In this document: piece by piece, positions 36,131 through 48,451 of the stretch
Layout: each line of letters starts with the position of its first letter
Position numbering within the stretch: the stretch's first letter is position 1
The notes under the pieces: generated by a model
The model's database searches: none
Told to the model about the DNA's origin: nothing
Seen by the model: the letters and a program-made list of their open reading frames with translations, nothing else
Assembly: GCA_030549775.1 (NCBI GenBank)
Contig: CM060181.1
Coordinates: 33,450,563 to 33,514,562, forward strand
Direction of reading: 5' to 3'
DNA length: 64,000 bases
From: Tamarix chinensis
Lineage: Eukaryota > Streptophyta > Magnoliopsida > Caryophyllales > Tamaricaceae
Translations under genes and position numbers: made by a program

Positions 36131-37312
36131 ATGGATGATCCCTAACTCTATAGGATTTGTGTTGATCATGTCATTAGAAGATGCATCCCTGAGCATGAAA
36201 TGCATTCTATACTATCTCATTGTCATAGTAAAGAGTGTGGTGGCCATTTCAGCCCCACCAAAACGGCTGCAAAAGTCTTGCAATGTGGATTCCATTGGCC
36301 TACCTTATTTCATGATGCATACTCCTTTTCTAAGACTTGTGATAGGTGTCAAAGAATGGGAAATATTTCTAGAAAACAAGAGATGCCCCTCACAAATATT
36401 CTTGTAGTGGAGTTATTCGATGTTTAGGGAATCGATTTTATGGGACCATTTCCTAAGTCTATGCTGAATGAGTATATTCTTGTGGCAGTTGATTATGTAT
36501 CTAAGTGGGTAGAGGCTATATCCACTCCCACAAATGATGAAAAATTCATCACCAAATTTTTGAAAAAGAATAACTTTTCAAGGTTTGGGACACCTAAGAC
36601 TATCATTAGTGATGAGGGTTCTCATTTTTGCAATAGAGCATTTAATGCTCTTTTGAGTAAGTATGGAGTTAACCATAAGGTTTCTACCCCATACCATCCT
36701 CAAAATAGCGGTCAAGTGGAGGTATCAAATCATGAGCTTAAGAGAATTCTTGAGAAAATGGTAAACTCTTCTAGAAAGAATTGGTCCTTGAAACTTGACG
36801 ATGCTCTATGGGCTTACCGAATAGCTTTTAAAACTCCCATAGGAATGTGCCCTTATAATCTTGTTTTCAGAAAATCTTTTCATCTCCCTATAGAACTTGA
36901 GCATAAATAATTTTGGGCTACCCATATCCTTAAATTTGATATGCAAGCTGCAGGTGAGAAGAGGCTCCTTTAATTGAATGAACTCGATAAATTCTGGCTT
37001 AAGGCATATGAGAGTGCTAGGATATAAAAGGAGTGCAAGAAAAGGATTCATGATCAACGCATCACCAAATGATAATTTGAAGTGGGGCAACAAGTGCTTC
37101 TATTTAATTCTCATTTTCGATTGTTCCCTAGAAAGCTTAGATCCCGATGGTCAGGACCATTCACAATCAGACAAGTTTTTCCATCCGGAGTAGTCGAAAT
37201 CTTTAGCCTCGATAAAGAACCATTCAAAGTGAATGAGCAAAGGTTGAAGGTGTATGAAGGTGGTGAGGTTTCAGCCCTCAAAACCACCATTCTTCTAGAT
37301 GATCCTAAGTGA
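36131..37312 (+). pseudogene. Integrase of Athila C
   Basis: Sequence resumes at 36131 with MDDP, then RICVDHVIRRCIPEHEMHSI. A frameshift then leads into the zinc region (HCHSKECGGHF, CDRCQ). The catalytic core at 36440-36910 keeps all three acidic residues: [30 protein letters not shown]. The C-terminal part (36910-37312) is in other frames: RSRWSGPFTIRQVFPSG and FKVNEQRLKVYEGGEV. Integrase would insert the cDNA. At least three frameshifts or stops occur, one just before the core (GIDFMGPF preceded by a stop). Confidence 0.9.
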
Positions 37313-38968
37313 AGCAAGAAAGTCAAACTAATGACTATAAACAAGCACTTCTTGGGAGGCAACCTAATATATTTATTTTTCTTATTTTGGTTTTGTTGGT
37401 TTGTTTTCTCTTTGTTTCCTTATGGATTTTTTTCTCCCTCTTTTCTTTTATGTTATTTCATGTTGAGGATAATTTGATACATAAGCATGGGGGATAAGAT
37501 GGCCTATCCTTTTCATGCGGTTAGTATTTTGTTCTTCCCTATTCTATTTTGATGAGTGTTGCTATCTTTTTCCTTGGTTATTTCTTTTGGATATTTATCT
37601 ATAAAAAAAGAAAAACAAAAAAAGAAAAGAAAAGGAAATTACCCTTCATTGATGATATTAAAGAGTATGTTTTGTCTTGTAATGGCATGAGTGTTTAGTT
37701 TGGCATGATAAGACCCTTTAAATCATCTTTTGAAAATGGGTGTCTATGTGCTTAAATGTTTTGGTTGCATTGTTATGAGAAAAGTGTAATTGTGTTTGAG
37801 AACTTTAGGGTTATGCATGCCTTAACATTCATGTGGTATTATAGTTTGACTTATGCTTATTTACTCTTTGCCAAAAGGTGTTAGAATTAGAGAATTTTGG
37901 ACCTAGTGAGACTTTGAGCCTTTAGACTGATACATCACTATAGTCTCTTATTTTTTCTTTTATGTGTGTCTCCCACCATGACTTAGGAAACTAAAACTTG
38001 TAATGGTTTTCTTCAAAGCCACATATGACTTAAACATGCATTAAAATGATAGAGGCACTTGTTTTTTTTGTCATAACCTACATTAGCAAAATAGTCTGAC
38101 CTTCACATTTTATCCTTTGCTAACCCCATTGTACTTATGGCCATTTTTCTTGATCTAACCACACATGTAACCCAATTTCCTTTATCCCTCCCTAAGTCTA
38201 GAATCAATGGTTTTTGTGCAATTTGAAAAAAAAAAAGGAAGTTAGGAGTATGATGTAATCTAACCACACATGTAAATGGTTGTGTATGATGAAAACCAAA
38301 TCGATATATCTCTTATCAAAAAAAAAAGAAGAAGAAGAAGAAGAATCAATAAGAAGTTTGGGGTGCTTGTGTTTCGTGATGAAAAGTTGGGATGGTAAAA
38401 TATATGTTATTAAAAAAAACATATCTCATTGGTACTAACCTTTTAACCCATAACCCCATTACAACTCTAATAAGACCTCTTGATTTTTGTGTGTTATAAG
38501 TCTTTATAGTGGTGGAGAATCAAAAAGTATTCCAAGCATATGGATGATCTTGATCATGAGTGAGAGGACTAGAGCAAAACCTTCAAATAAAATAAAACAC
38601 ATGAGAGGTGTGTCTACAAGACCTAAAGTGAGAATTCTAATTCGAAACTTTGAGGGATGAGTGAGTTGGTATATGGTTGCCTGTTATCCACTGTTGGATG
38701 TCATTTGTTGCATGGTAGGTCCCTAGAGCTCAATAGCATGGTTACATTTCTCACATCCGGGGGGCAACCTAAATATCTTTCGAAAAAGGATTTTGAGCTT
38801 TTAATTGTTATATTATTGGGTCTTATTGCTCCTTACTTGACTCTTGTGCTAGGAAAGGGCTAAACACTCTTTTCTGAGAAAAGGATCCTACTACTTTTCT
38901 TTTTCCTCATGGTGGGTTTCTTGTATTACTTTGCTTGGGGACAGTAAAATTTTTAAGCATGGGGGAGT
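37313..38968 (+). other. 3' non-coding region and polypurine tract of Athila C
   Basis: A short open frame (37309-37497) starts MKQESQTNDYKQALLGRQPN and continues into a strongly hydrophobic stretch that could be a membrane segment; I cannot assign it. Two near-identical polypurine signals occur: ataagcatgggggataag near 37483 and taagcatgggggagttgataag at 38954-38975. The second abuts the LTR. A GAA repeat with an A-run lies at 38319-38344. No env-like gene is recognisable. Confidence 0.6.
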
Positions 38969-40384
38969 TGATAAGTGTGACTTTTACATCTTATTCCTAA
39001 GGTTTATAAGATTTTTTAACTCTAATTTCAGTTAGAATTCTCCCTTTTTGTTCTTATAACTGCCTTTGTGTTGTGAAAATTTGCAGGGTCTCAAGTAACA
39101 AAAAAATCATGAAGGATGGAAAAAATAATAACCTTAAAGGAAGAAGAAAGGATAAAAAAAGGAGTAAAGAGGAGCAAAATTTAAAGCGGAAAGAGATGTA
39201 GAGCTAAAATGTAAATTCTAGAATAAAATGAAAGTAAAAATGCATATTTAAAGTATATGGGCCTGAAAGAAGTGGAAATTAGACTAGGAAAAAATCTAAA
39301 TTTTGAGACTCTTTCAACATCAAAGTTGCATATCTTTTTAATATCTTTCCAACTCATCCAAAATAAGCTTAATCAGAGTTACGATGAAAATGTTATGGTC
39401 AGAATACGCATCATTGTCAAAGCTGACACGCGAAGCGCATCTTTATTAATACCCTAAGGATCCACGAGGCGGTAATATAAAAACTCTCATTCTAATATCT
39501 CGAGGCAGCCTCCACTCCCTTTCTTTTCTCTCTTCTCTATCCTCTTCCCCAATTCATCAAGATCTCTCTTGTAAATTAGAGACCGAGGTTCAAGAAGTTA
39601 AATTTTTGCAAGAATTTGTGAACATCAAGGGTATTATCTAATGATCTTTTCTCTATTTATGGAATCTCTTGTTGTTTTTAATATTCTTGCTATGAATTTG
39701 ATGGGCTAGATCTTGTTCTAAGGTGAAGGGGAATTTTCCCCGATCCTAATGTGTTGAATGATCGCATCCTTTTTTATTCAATTCATAATCTATGTGTTGT
39801 GTTATTGATTGATTGACGACTTTATGAACCTCGGCCGGGTTCTGATTTTTGATGTGGGAAATACCAGTGAGAGCAAGAGATAATCTAGTATTAGACCCAA
39901 TAGCACAACAGGAGATTAAATTGTAGGTCAAGAGACGATCGATTTGACCTCTACAACAATAAAGGGGGAAACTTTATGGACTTTAATGCATTACATTCTA
40001 TTAGACTCTAAGCTAGAGATAGTTAGGGCCATAGATATGTAATAGGGTGGTTGTGGCTTGAAAATGCACAACACTTTCTATCCTTTTTGGCATTATTGGT
40101 TATGATTGTTGAATTATTTTGTGATGTGATATTTGATTACATGAGAGGATCGGGGGCGATGAACCGAAACCGTAGCTCTTCTATTTATTTGAGTCACTTG
40201 AGTGCTATTTTCCTTTCTTTTTAGCTTCGTTAGTTATTTTAGCTTACAATTTATTATTTCATATCATCTCGTAGTCTAGCCATAGCTAAGTTCTATCATT
40301 TTTCTAGTGGTCATTCACCAATCCCTGTGGGATCGACCTTGACTACTACTCTGACCCTGTGTACTTATGGGTAGGAACGTGTCA
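38969..40384 (+). repeat. 3' LTR of Athila C
   Basis: Starts TGATAAGTGTGACTT directly after the polypurine tract and ends GGAACGTGTCA, giving TG...CA ends and 1416 bp. Its second half is duplicated at 32043-32734. Confidence 0.9.
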
Positions 40385-42826
40385 ATGCGCCCATTCATTA
40401 GCATGCTCTCATAGTATGATAGAGACTAGTTTATCTTGTTAAATAAAGATGATTAGTTGGTATCCTTGTTTATGGTCTTATCTCTATATATATGTGGTCT
40501 TATACCCATTTTGAGGGACCAAAATCATCAATACAACTTCTTACTTTACCTCTTTTTTCTCTCTTTTAAGATCTCCTCTTTGCACTCCTTATTTACTTTA
40601 TATCTCAAATTGTTTCCTTAGTAACACCTTAGTTCATAAAATGCCAACAACAATAGGCATTGTCCGTGGGCATCTTAAATAAAAAGCTATGTCTCGTATC
40701 TATCTCTTTCACGCTTTTTATCCTAGTACTAGTGACCCCTCCAAGGAGGATAATCTGATATCTACTTCTCAACATCAAGCTATAAAAATTAAACTTTGAG
40801 TATCCATTCAAGAAATGGTCTTAGGACGCTAGCTCCACTAACACATACCTTAAGTTAGCTACCAATCCTCTTAGATCAACATCAAAGTGAAATGTCCTAA
40901 CAAACTAACCCTTAAGAAACTATAGTAGAGGCCTTAGACCTTCTAAAGGACCAGACATGTATGTTGTGGTCATCCAAGATGAGGAAGCTTACTCAATGGA
41001 AGACACATGAATAAAGAGAACTAGAAGATATAGGCAATTAATTTCTTTAAGCCCTAAAAGACAAGATTGGAGACTAAAGTGTTTAAGTCCATGAAGGGAT
41101 TGTGATGGTTATTGACATAATAGAAATGATGAGAACACCATACGAATGAGGGCTTCAAGATTGCCACAGATGATGAGGAACACCATGCGAATAATGGCTG
41201 CAAGACTACCACAAATGATGAGAAATACCAAAGGTATGGTGACCGATAAACTACTAAAGGTGATGACAATCTTATCTATATGTTAATAAATTATAAGTTG
41301 TATGAAGCTCTATAGGCTAAACAGAAGAAGAAAAACAATGAAATTGGTTATGATTGGCAAACACCTTTCACTATGAGTACACCTAAAGCACCAACACAAC
41401 GAATAAGAATTGTAGTACTCGAATGGTTTAATGGCTTTACAGACTTGGAAAACCATCTGAATGTCCTAACAAATATGATGCTAATGACCGGAGAACAAGA
41501 TGATGCTCTATGTGAAGAATTCCTAGGCATGTTAAAGGAATTATCCTTAAGATGGTTTAGCAAACTCAAGGCTGAGTAGGTAAGCTCATTTTCTCAACTT
41601 GATATGGGATATGGGTTTCATGGAATGATTAAATGTGTGTTGATAACCCAAGAAAGACTCATTCTCCTTTATGGAATTCTCCTAGAAGTTAGTAGAATCT
41701 ATTCAAATTTCTCTAAATAGATTTGATAAAGTCTAACAAATAGATTATCTGGATAACAATATCACAAGATCTTCTTTACTCAAAAGCTTGGGTGAAAAAG
41801 ATCCGGTTGAGCATCTATACTTGGTCATGCAAAAATCATACACCATATTAAGGAAGGATGTGCAATAGAAGATAAACCCTAAGGAAATAGCCAAGGTAAT
41901 GTGTTTAGTGGTAAGAAAAGCTGATACTCCATCAATGTCAAGACACAAGATAGAGAAGGGGATGTACAAGCAAGAAGAAGGCTATGTGACTTTAAGATCA
42001 AAAGTGTAACTAATTTCACAACAACCTCCAATAGTAAGATTTAACAAATACCCACTTTTGGTGGCTATTTTAGTACATATATAACATTGATAATGGTTGG
42101 AAAACGTTTCCATGACTATTACCCATGCATATTGATATGAAGCATAGAAACATTAACAAATGGTGTGCATATCACAAAGATTATGAGCATAACACTACGG
42201 AGTGTAAAACCTTAAAAGACACAGTGGAAGATTTTGTTTGCAAAGGTCATCTTAAACACCATGTGTAGATGCCAATTGAAAGACAAAATATGGGGATGAC
42301 ACTTCAGTTACCTTAGTAGTCTCAAGTTAAGAGAGCATATAAAATAATATATACCATCTCAGGAGGAGATTCCCTAGCTGGGGAAAGAAATACAACCTTA
42401 AAAGCATACATCAGAGAGGCTAAATTCCACAAAATAAAAAGAAAGACCAAGATTAAAAAATTGGGAAGATGGTTTCATGACAAAGGATAAAGGGCCAAAC
42501 ATAGCTAAAAATCATCATGATCCCTTATTCATTGAAGTGTAAGGTGATAAATGTGTAGTAAAAAGTGTTCTCATGGACAATTATACACAAGGACATCAAT
42601 GACATTCATAAGGAGTAGTTACTAGCTTTTCTCACAAATAACAAGAATTTTATTACTTCATAAAAGTCGAACTTTGACGAGATACCCTAAAAAAATCATT
42701 GAACATCATCTAGAAATAAGAGAGATATTTAAAACAAAAAAAAAAGAATATGGTCATTGGACAATTGAAAAAAATTCCAAGCATTTAGAGAAGAGGTGGA
42801 AAATTTGATATCTTCAAGAAGAAGTT
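40385..42826 (+). mobile_element. Tat-type retrotransposon fragment G (5' part)
   Basis: Contains the end of an LTR (TATA-like ctatatatatgtgg, 40485-40498), a primer-site-like sequence at 40652-40671 (ataggcattgtccgtgggc, cf. TTGGCGCCGTCTGTGGG), a decayed gag and the very start of an RT-like region (about 42700-42826, FQAFREEVENLISS). It then passes into CRM-like RT. Its 5' side abuts the Athila C 3' LTR. Protease, most of pol and the 3' LTR are absent. Tat assignment is from gag wording and the primer site. Confidence 0.65.
41340..42540 (+). pseudogene. gag of Tat-type fragment G
   Basis: The open part at 41373-41579 reads MSTPKAPTQRIRIVVLEWFN, then GFTDLENHLNVLTN and SLRWFSKLKAE; with a stop and frameshift it continues as VSSFSQL, LLKSLGEKDPVEHL and IAKVMCLVVRKADTPS. 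A zinc-knuckle-like CAYHKDYEHNTTEC (CX2HX4HX4C, near 42165-42206) is followed by KTLKDTVEDFVCKGHLKHHV and IYTISGGDSLAG. This order is typical of Tat-clade gag. Confidence 0.7.
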
Positions 42827-43980
42827 AAGGAATTACAAAGATAAATACAAGAACTAGTATATAAAGGTTAGGTGAAAGAAATTATGAGTCATCAATATGT
42901 ACCTACTTTGCTAGTTCCTAAAAATGATGGTACTTATCACACATGCATAGATTCTAGATCCGTAAATAATATAACTATCAAGTATAGATTTTTTTTTCCA
43001 GGACTTGATGAAATTGGTGGTGCGCATGTGTTTTTTGAAATTGACCTAAGAAGTGGTTATCACCAAATGAGAATTGAGAAAGGAGGCAATTAGAAGACGG
43101 CCTATAAAACTAAATATGATATTTATGAATAGAATTTTATGGCTTTTGCTTTATGTAATGCACCAAGCTCTTTTATGAGACTAATGAATGAACTTTTCTA
43201 TCATTTCCTAAGTAACTTCATTGTGGTTTATTTGGATGCCATACTTGTATATACTAAGAATGAACATGATCATCTTGTACATCTAAGAAAACTATTTGAT
43301 ATTCTAAGGGAAACTAAAATGTATGAAAAAAAATTGTGAATTTATGCTTCCAAGTATAGTTTTTCTTAGTTATATTATTAGTGGAAAAGGTATTAAAGTT
43401 GATCGTACTAAGACACATGCTATTAAAGAGTGGCCTATTCCTAAGGATGTTAACTAAGTAAGAACTTTTCACAGGCTAGCTAGTTTGTATAGGAGAATTA
43501 TTAAATATTTTTTACTATAGTTGTACCTACTGCTCAATAAATGAAAAAAGGGGAGTTTAATTAGGAAAATGAAGCCACTCTTAAGGATAAATTGTGTAAT
43601 GCTCTTATTTTAGCTATTCCTAATTTTAACCTACTTTTTTTAGGTAACTTGTGATGTAGTAAGGTAGGTATAAGAGTTCTTTCACAAGAAGAAAGACCTA
43701 TTACATACTTTGGTGAAAAGTTAAATGGAGCTAAATTAAAGTATTGGACATAGAGCAAGATATTCTTTTCCATCAAACATAGTTAAGAGATATGGAGTCA
43801 TTATTTGAGGCAGAAACCCTTTGTATTGCATTCTAATCATGAGTGTTTGAAATATTTACATGTTCAAAACAAAATTAGTCCTAGACATCCGAAGTTGATA
43901 AAATTCTTACAATCATTTATGTTCTCTGTCAAACACTTTGATGGAAAGAAAATGTAGTAGCTGAAACCCTTTCTCGAAGG
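42827..43980 (+). pseudogene. RT and RNase H of element F/E
   Basis: Readable parts are PTLLVPKNDGTYHTCIDSRS, VNNITIKYRFFFPGLDEIGG, EIDLRSGYHQMRIEKGG, LCNAPSSFMRLMNELF and FIVVYLDAILVYTKNEHDH. The catalytic box is YLDA, so the second aspartate is lost. RNase H follows in broken frames to 43980. A TAA within EVKELQR*IQELVY corresponds exactly to the TAA at 4016-4018 in element A. A Trp-to-stop change precedes the LCNAP motif. Confidence 0.8.
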
Positions 43981-45149
43981 TATAACACCCCTAATTTAGG
44001 GACCAGAAATTTTCATTTTAAAGACAATGCAAAAGGGATTCAAAACTAAAAAGGGGGAATGTTACTGCCACATCAACAATGAGAGAGGTGTGATCATCAC
44101 CAAACTCATACCTAATGCAAGGTAAAACAGAACAAGGAACAAAAGAATGCATCATCATAATAATAATGTGAAAATATACAGAAATAAAGGCTAAAACCAT
44201 ATCATAGATAGGATGAACTTGATAATTTAAAAAATTAAATATAGGAATCCAATCCAAGAGTTTAAATAACCAAAAATACAAAAACATCCTAACGTAGTAG
44301 GAAAATACCAATAATTAGTTAGCCTAACTCTTAGGCACGACCATAAACCTCAAACCCTAAGCAATGGCCCACTAATAGCCCATGTTGTAACACCCCCAAA
44401 ATCTACAAGTTTTTTTTTTTTTTAAAAAAAAAACGGAAACGTTTACAATAGAAATATTTTAAACTGTAAATTTTAGGAATGTTACCGCCACACTTAACAC
44501 TAGACCGGTTCATTCCTACCGCTCTAGCGTTAAGTGCTAAGGCTAAGAGAAACAATTCAAAACCATTAATACATAATCCAAATTCATAATAAGGGAAACC
44601 GAATATCACGAGTCCTTATACCATCCCAAAATACGAGAATTAGTTTTTCAGGAAAGAAGATAACGACAATAATAAAATTGTTTTCAAAGTGCTAATCATA
44701 AATAAAAGATAGGGTAATAAAAATTGCAAGGAGAGCCGGCCACGTCACTATTGGAACGGATCCCGCCCCATCATCACTCGACCCCTCTTGATGCCCCATA
44801 GACATCAATGTCATCATAAAATACATCTCCTACCTGCAGGAAATCAGATGGGCCTTCTACTCGTTGGAATGAGCAGCACCCATGAAACGGATGATCAGTA
44901 CGCTACGTACTGAGTAAGGTGACCGAGCACTAAGGCCAACATATAGCATACAAAATCATAAGGCAATGCTCAACTTACACTTTCAAACCACGTATTTGAT
45001 TCATAAAGACATACAGATACATTACACAACTTAATAAAGATTAACCCACACATCAAGGCCCAAACCGTTCGGATTAATTATTCAATTAATCTTTTTACCG
45101 AAAGTCGATACACACCATAACTTTTATCAAATCCATGTAATCACAGGAA

Positions 45150-45440
45150 CACCCCACTATTTTAGCCGGTGGGTCGGTCACTTGCGGGACAATGTCCACA
45201 CCACTATTATTTGCCGGTGGACCGGTCTGGTTCCTGCTCACATGGGGTTCCACTATAAGTAATTAATATCTTTTAAGTGTCTTTAACAATCTCGGGTTCG
45301 TTTTTATTGAGCTCGAGTCCCCCACTATTATTCGCCGGTGGACCGGACACTTGCGGGACAAAGTCCACACCACTATTATTTGCCGGTGGACCGGTCTCAT
45401 ATAGGGTAATAACCCTAACCACTATTCCTAACCGGTGGAT
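45150..45440. repeat. CCGGTGG-type tandem block in solo LTR 2
   Basis: The phrase CCACTATTATTTGCCGGTGGACCGGTC, with small variations, occurs about five times, alternating with cacttgcgggacaatgtcca-like spacers. A more diverged version is at 52395-52760 in the Tekay element. Solo LTR 1 keeps only the last unit. Confidence 0.8.
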
Positions 45441-45770
45441 CGGTTGGACCCGGCTCAATAATCTTTCGCTTTAAGTGATTAATATCTTAAATATTTTATT
45501 CAAAGATCTTTGCCCAGACACACATGATTATCTCTATACCAACCCTAGTTCTCGTACATATCCCTAGCTCCACAAGACCACTTTCCCATGAAAACCCTAA
45601 CTCCACGTAAACCACTCTCCCATACAAACCCTAACTCTCATGCAAAACCCTACCTCCACATAATCACACTCCCATGCACCCTAACTCCACGTAAAACATA
45701 TTTCCATGACAACCCGAAATTCTCATGCAAAACCCTAGTCATCATGCAACTCCACGCAAACATCCTCACC

Positions 45771-45930
45771 CCATGCAACTTCATACAGAAACCCTAACAC
45801 CATGCAATTATGTATAAACCCTCATACCATGAAATTATATAGAAACCCTAAAACCATGCAATTATGCAGAAACCCTAACACCATGCAATTATGCAGAAAC
45901 CCTAACACCATGCAATTACTCCCCATCATG
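45771..45930. repeat. 27-bp minisatellite in solo LTR 2
   Basis: The phrase CCATG recurs at 45800, 45827, 45854, 45881 and 45908, exactly 27 bases apart, with an earlier unit at 45771. The unit is ccatgcaattatgcagaaac plus cctaaca. The middle copies are nearly identical. Because 27 is divisible by three, an open frame runs through it, with the repeat NPNTMQLCR on the plus strand; this is not evidence of a gene. Confidence 0.9.
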
Positions 45931-46440
45931 ATTTTGAAACCCCTTTCATGCATGTCTTGGGCCACGCCACATCGTACTAACAACATATTTATACATATCC
46001 TTCTCATGCCACAATCTTTTAACAAAACACACCTCAACTTCCTTACATGCTGCATTTATAACAATTACATAATAGTTACATAAAATACATGTCATATCAC
46101 ATCACAAGGCATGCGAGGCATATAATGCATATAAGCACACAAAAGGCCTTAGCACCCCTTACCTAAATTATCACCGGGTCTTGGAGCAAGCTCCTATACC
46201 ACTTGAGGGCCTTGAAATGGCTCACCTACTTTGGGAAAAACACTAGGATTAGGTTTTTCTTAATATTGCTATTATTTCTAACTTATCCCAAGACCTTATT
46301 TTTAATTAAAGTACTACGATACTAAAATTAACTATACAAAAATACTAGTAGAAATATTAACAATAAAACAATTGTAATTCAAAACAAAAAGGTGATACAA
46401 GGGTTTCTACCCTTCACCAAAATAAAATAAAATTAGTAAA

Positions 46441-46456
46441 GATAATAATAATAATG

Positions 46457-46500
<44 letters not shown>
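46441..46500. repeat. AAT microsatellite in solo LTR 2
   Basis: A run of AAT units with one GAT interruption, equivalent in position to 14566-14619 of solo LTR 1. Confidence 0.9.
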
Positions 46501-47383
46501 TATTATTAATAATAGTAATATTAATAGGAACCTTAATAATAATAATAATCAAGCCTTAAAATTATGAGATGGGTTTCGACCCTACCCCTTAATTACAAAA
46601 TACCATTCAATAATATTAATAACATATATTATGTATAATAATATTAAAATAATAACGATACTAATAAGGTTAGTATTATTATTAAATAAAATAGTAATAA
46701 TAATATTTTAAAGTATAGGTGCGAATAATAATAAAATAATAAAGTCTCTACCCTGCAATTACAAATCATCATAAATTTTATATCAAATAATAATAAAACA
46801 TATTAAGAATATAATTATTAAGAATAATAATAATGGAATTTATATGCAAATAATTGAAATAAATTAAATCAAGGCATATACTAATATGGAAAATGGTTGA
46901 GAGGGTCTAGGGTTCAACCTTAAACTGGTGGGGATGGGCGGCACCGGCGGTGGTTCACGGCGGCAGCGGCGGTGGCCGGAAAAATAGGAAAATAAAGAGA
47001 AAGATGGATGTTGGGAAAAAGATAGGGAGAATTGAGGTGGTATAAGAGGTGTTTATTGTTTCCCAGGAGGAGAGGAACAAAATGATGGTGGTGGTGCAGC
47101 CAAAAGTGGCGGCGCACGGCGGAGGACGGTGGTTTAAGAGTTCGGGGTCAAAATTCCGGCGAAACGAGCATCCAACTTTGCATGATTATTGAGGCTCGTA
47201 CAAGAAGAATCGAGATGTGAAAATATATTAGTTAATTAGAAGAACTTTCAGGGAAGAGAATGGAATGTTTCGGTGGCGCTGAAGTTGGCTGATGGCGGTG
47301 GACGAGGCGTCTGAAGTTGGGGTGGCGGCAGCTCGGGTCGAGGGTTTCGGGGAAGAAAAACTCTAAAAACTCCTATAACAAGG

Positions 47384-47393
47384 CTATTTATAG
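47384..47393 (-). promoter_or_regulatory. Putative TATA box of solo LTR 2
   Basis: CTATAAATAG on the - strand in the same context as at 15618-15627. Transcription would run leftwards through the long R-U5. Confidence 0.6.
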
Positions 47394-47913
47394 AGGTTGG
47401 AATGGATAATGGGGGGCTGGAGGTCGACATGGAAGTTTTAAATGCAAGAATTTGGGCAGTCGGCGGCGGAAAACGGTCGGGTATCGTTTGGGTTGGTTCG
47501 AAGATTCGCGACGTTGGGGAGAAGAAACGGGCAAGATTTAACGCACGACAATTATTCCAATTTATTCCTGGAGTTAAGAGGAAGACAATGAGACAAGAAA
47601 CGGCCGGTATTATTCACCGTAGCCGGAGATGCCATTTTCGGGGGAGGGAGTTGCAGCGACGTCGACGGAGGAGAAAGGAGGAAGAAGGAAGGAGGAAGGG
47701 AGGCGGTCCGGTCGGCCGGGAAAGAAAAGAAAAAGGGAAGAACCGGGCCGGTCGGTGCGGGTTATACCCTCATTAAACGAGACGCGGCGTCTCGACATAA
47801 AACGCTCCAAAACGCCGCGTCTGGAAGAGAGCAGGAGGCGCCAGCGACGCTGGGCCGCGGAGGAAAGGAAAGAAAGAAAAAAGCAATTGGGCCGCGGGAG
47901 AGGCAGCCCAAAC

Positions 47914-48014
47914 GGGGAAGAAGAAGAGGAAAAAGAAAAAGAAGAAAAAGAAAGAAAGAGAAAAGGAAAAAGGAAGAAAGAAAAAGAAAAAGGGAAAAAG
48001 GAAAGGAGAAAAAA
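47914..48014. repeat. Purine-only tract in U3 of solo LTR 2
   Basis: About 100 bases of A and G with almost no pyrimidine on the plus strand. It lies about 430 bases from the U3 outer end, as in the other two LTRs. Confidence 0.8.
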
Positions 48015-48451
48015 TTAGATTAGGGCCAATTAAATTAATCTGAATATTTTTAATATTAAAAAATAATAATATTTAAATAAAATAATATTTAAATCCCTTT
48101 TTAGGCTAAATTAGGATTTTTAAAAGGTTTTCCATAAATTCCATTTTAATTAGCAAAACACCCAAATTTTCTTCCATTAAATTATTTATAAAAATAATAT
48201 TAATTTGGAACTATTTCTTCCTTCTTATTTTAAATAAAATAATTTATTTAAATAAATTCCCAATTTAAAATCTTTAACTAGCTAAAATACCCAAATACCT
48301 CCTAATTAAAATACTTGTAATTTATTCTTGTCTTTCCCTAATTAATTTCCTTTTATTTTAAATAAAATAATATGCATAATTAAATTTTATAATCAAACCT
48401 CATTTAAATATAATATTTAAAATTGGAAATTTTTCGGGGCATTTCACATGT

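Larger units (their letters stand above)
32043..40384 (+). mobile_element. Athila retrotransposon C with internal deletion
   Basis: The element has a truncated 5' LTR (32043-32734), a tRNA-Asp type primer site, gag, protease, half of RT, integrase, a long 3' region with a polypurine tract (GCATGGGGGAGT, 38958-38969) and a full 3' LTR (38969-40384). A deletion near 36090-36131 removed the RT catalytic part, RNase H and the connection to integrase. The two LTRs look alike with a small percentage of differences by eye, so it is younger than A. It cannot be autonomous. No 5' target duplication can be tested because the 5' LTR is cut. Confidence 0.9.
44386..48446 (-). repeat. Solo LTR 2, Tekay/Del type, with perfect target duplication
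   Basis: Starts TGTAACACCCCCAAAATC and ends TTTTTCGGGGCATTTCA. CATGT lies on both sides (44381-44385 and 48447-48451). At 4061 bp it is the most complete copy of the LTR seen also at 12932-16658. It carries a CCGGTGG-type repeat block, a 27-bp minisatellite, an AAT microsatellite, a TATA box on the - strand and a GC-rich U3 with a purine tract. Short open frames in the GC-rich part (46.9-48.0 kb) are low-complexity and recur in the other LTRs, so I do not call genes there. Confidence 0.9.

Noticed and set aside
43981..44385. Separate CRM-like element ending at 43980 and another beginning at 56885
   Set aside because: The codons on both sides are consecutive in element A and the flanks look like a target duplication, so one interrupted element is the simpler reading.
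45150..45440. Regularly spaced repeats resembling a CRISPR array
   Set aside because: The spacers are themselves repeated, units are degenerate, and the block lies inside a plant LTR.
45802..46083. 93-codon frame with a repeated peptide
   Set aside because: It is the translation of a 27-bp minisatellite, open only because 27 is a multiple of three.
47402..48018. Open frames of 124 and 129 codons in solo LTR 2
   Set aside because: Same situation as in solo LTR 1; the purine tract lacks stop codons on one strand by composition. Frame is not conserved between LTR copies.
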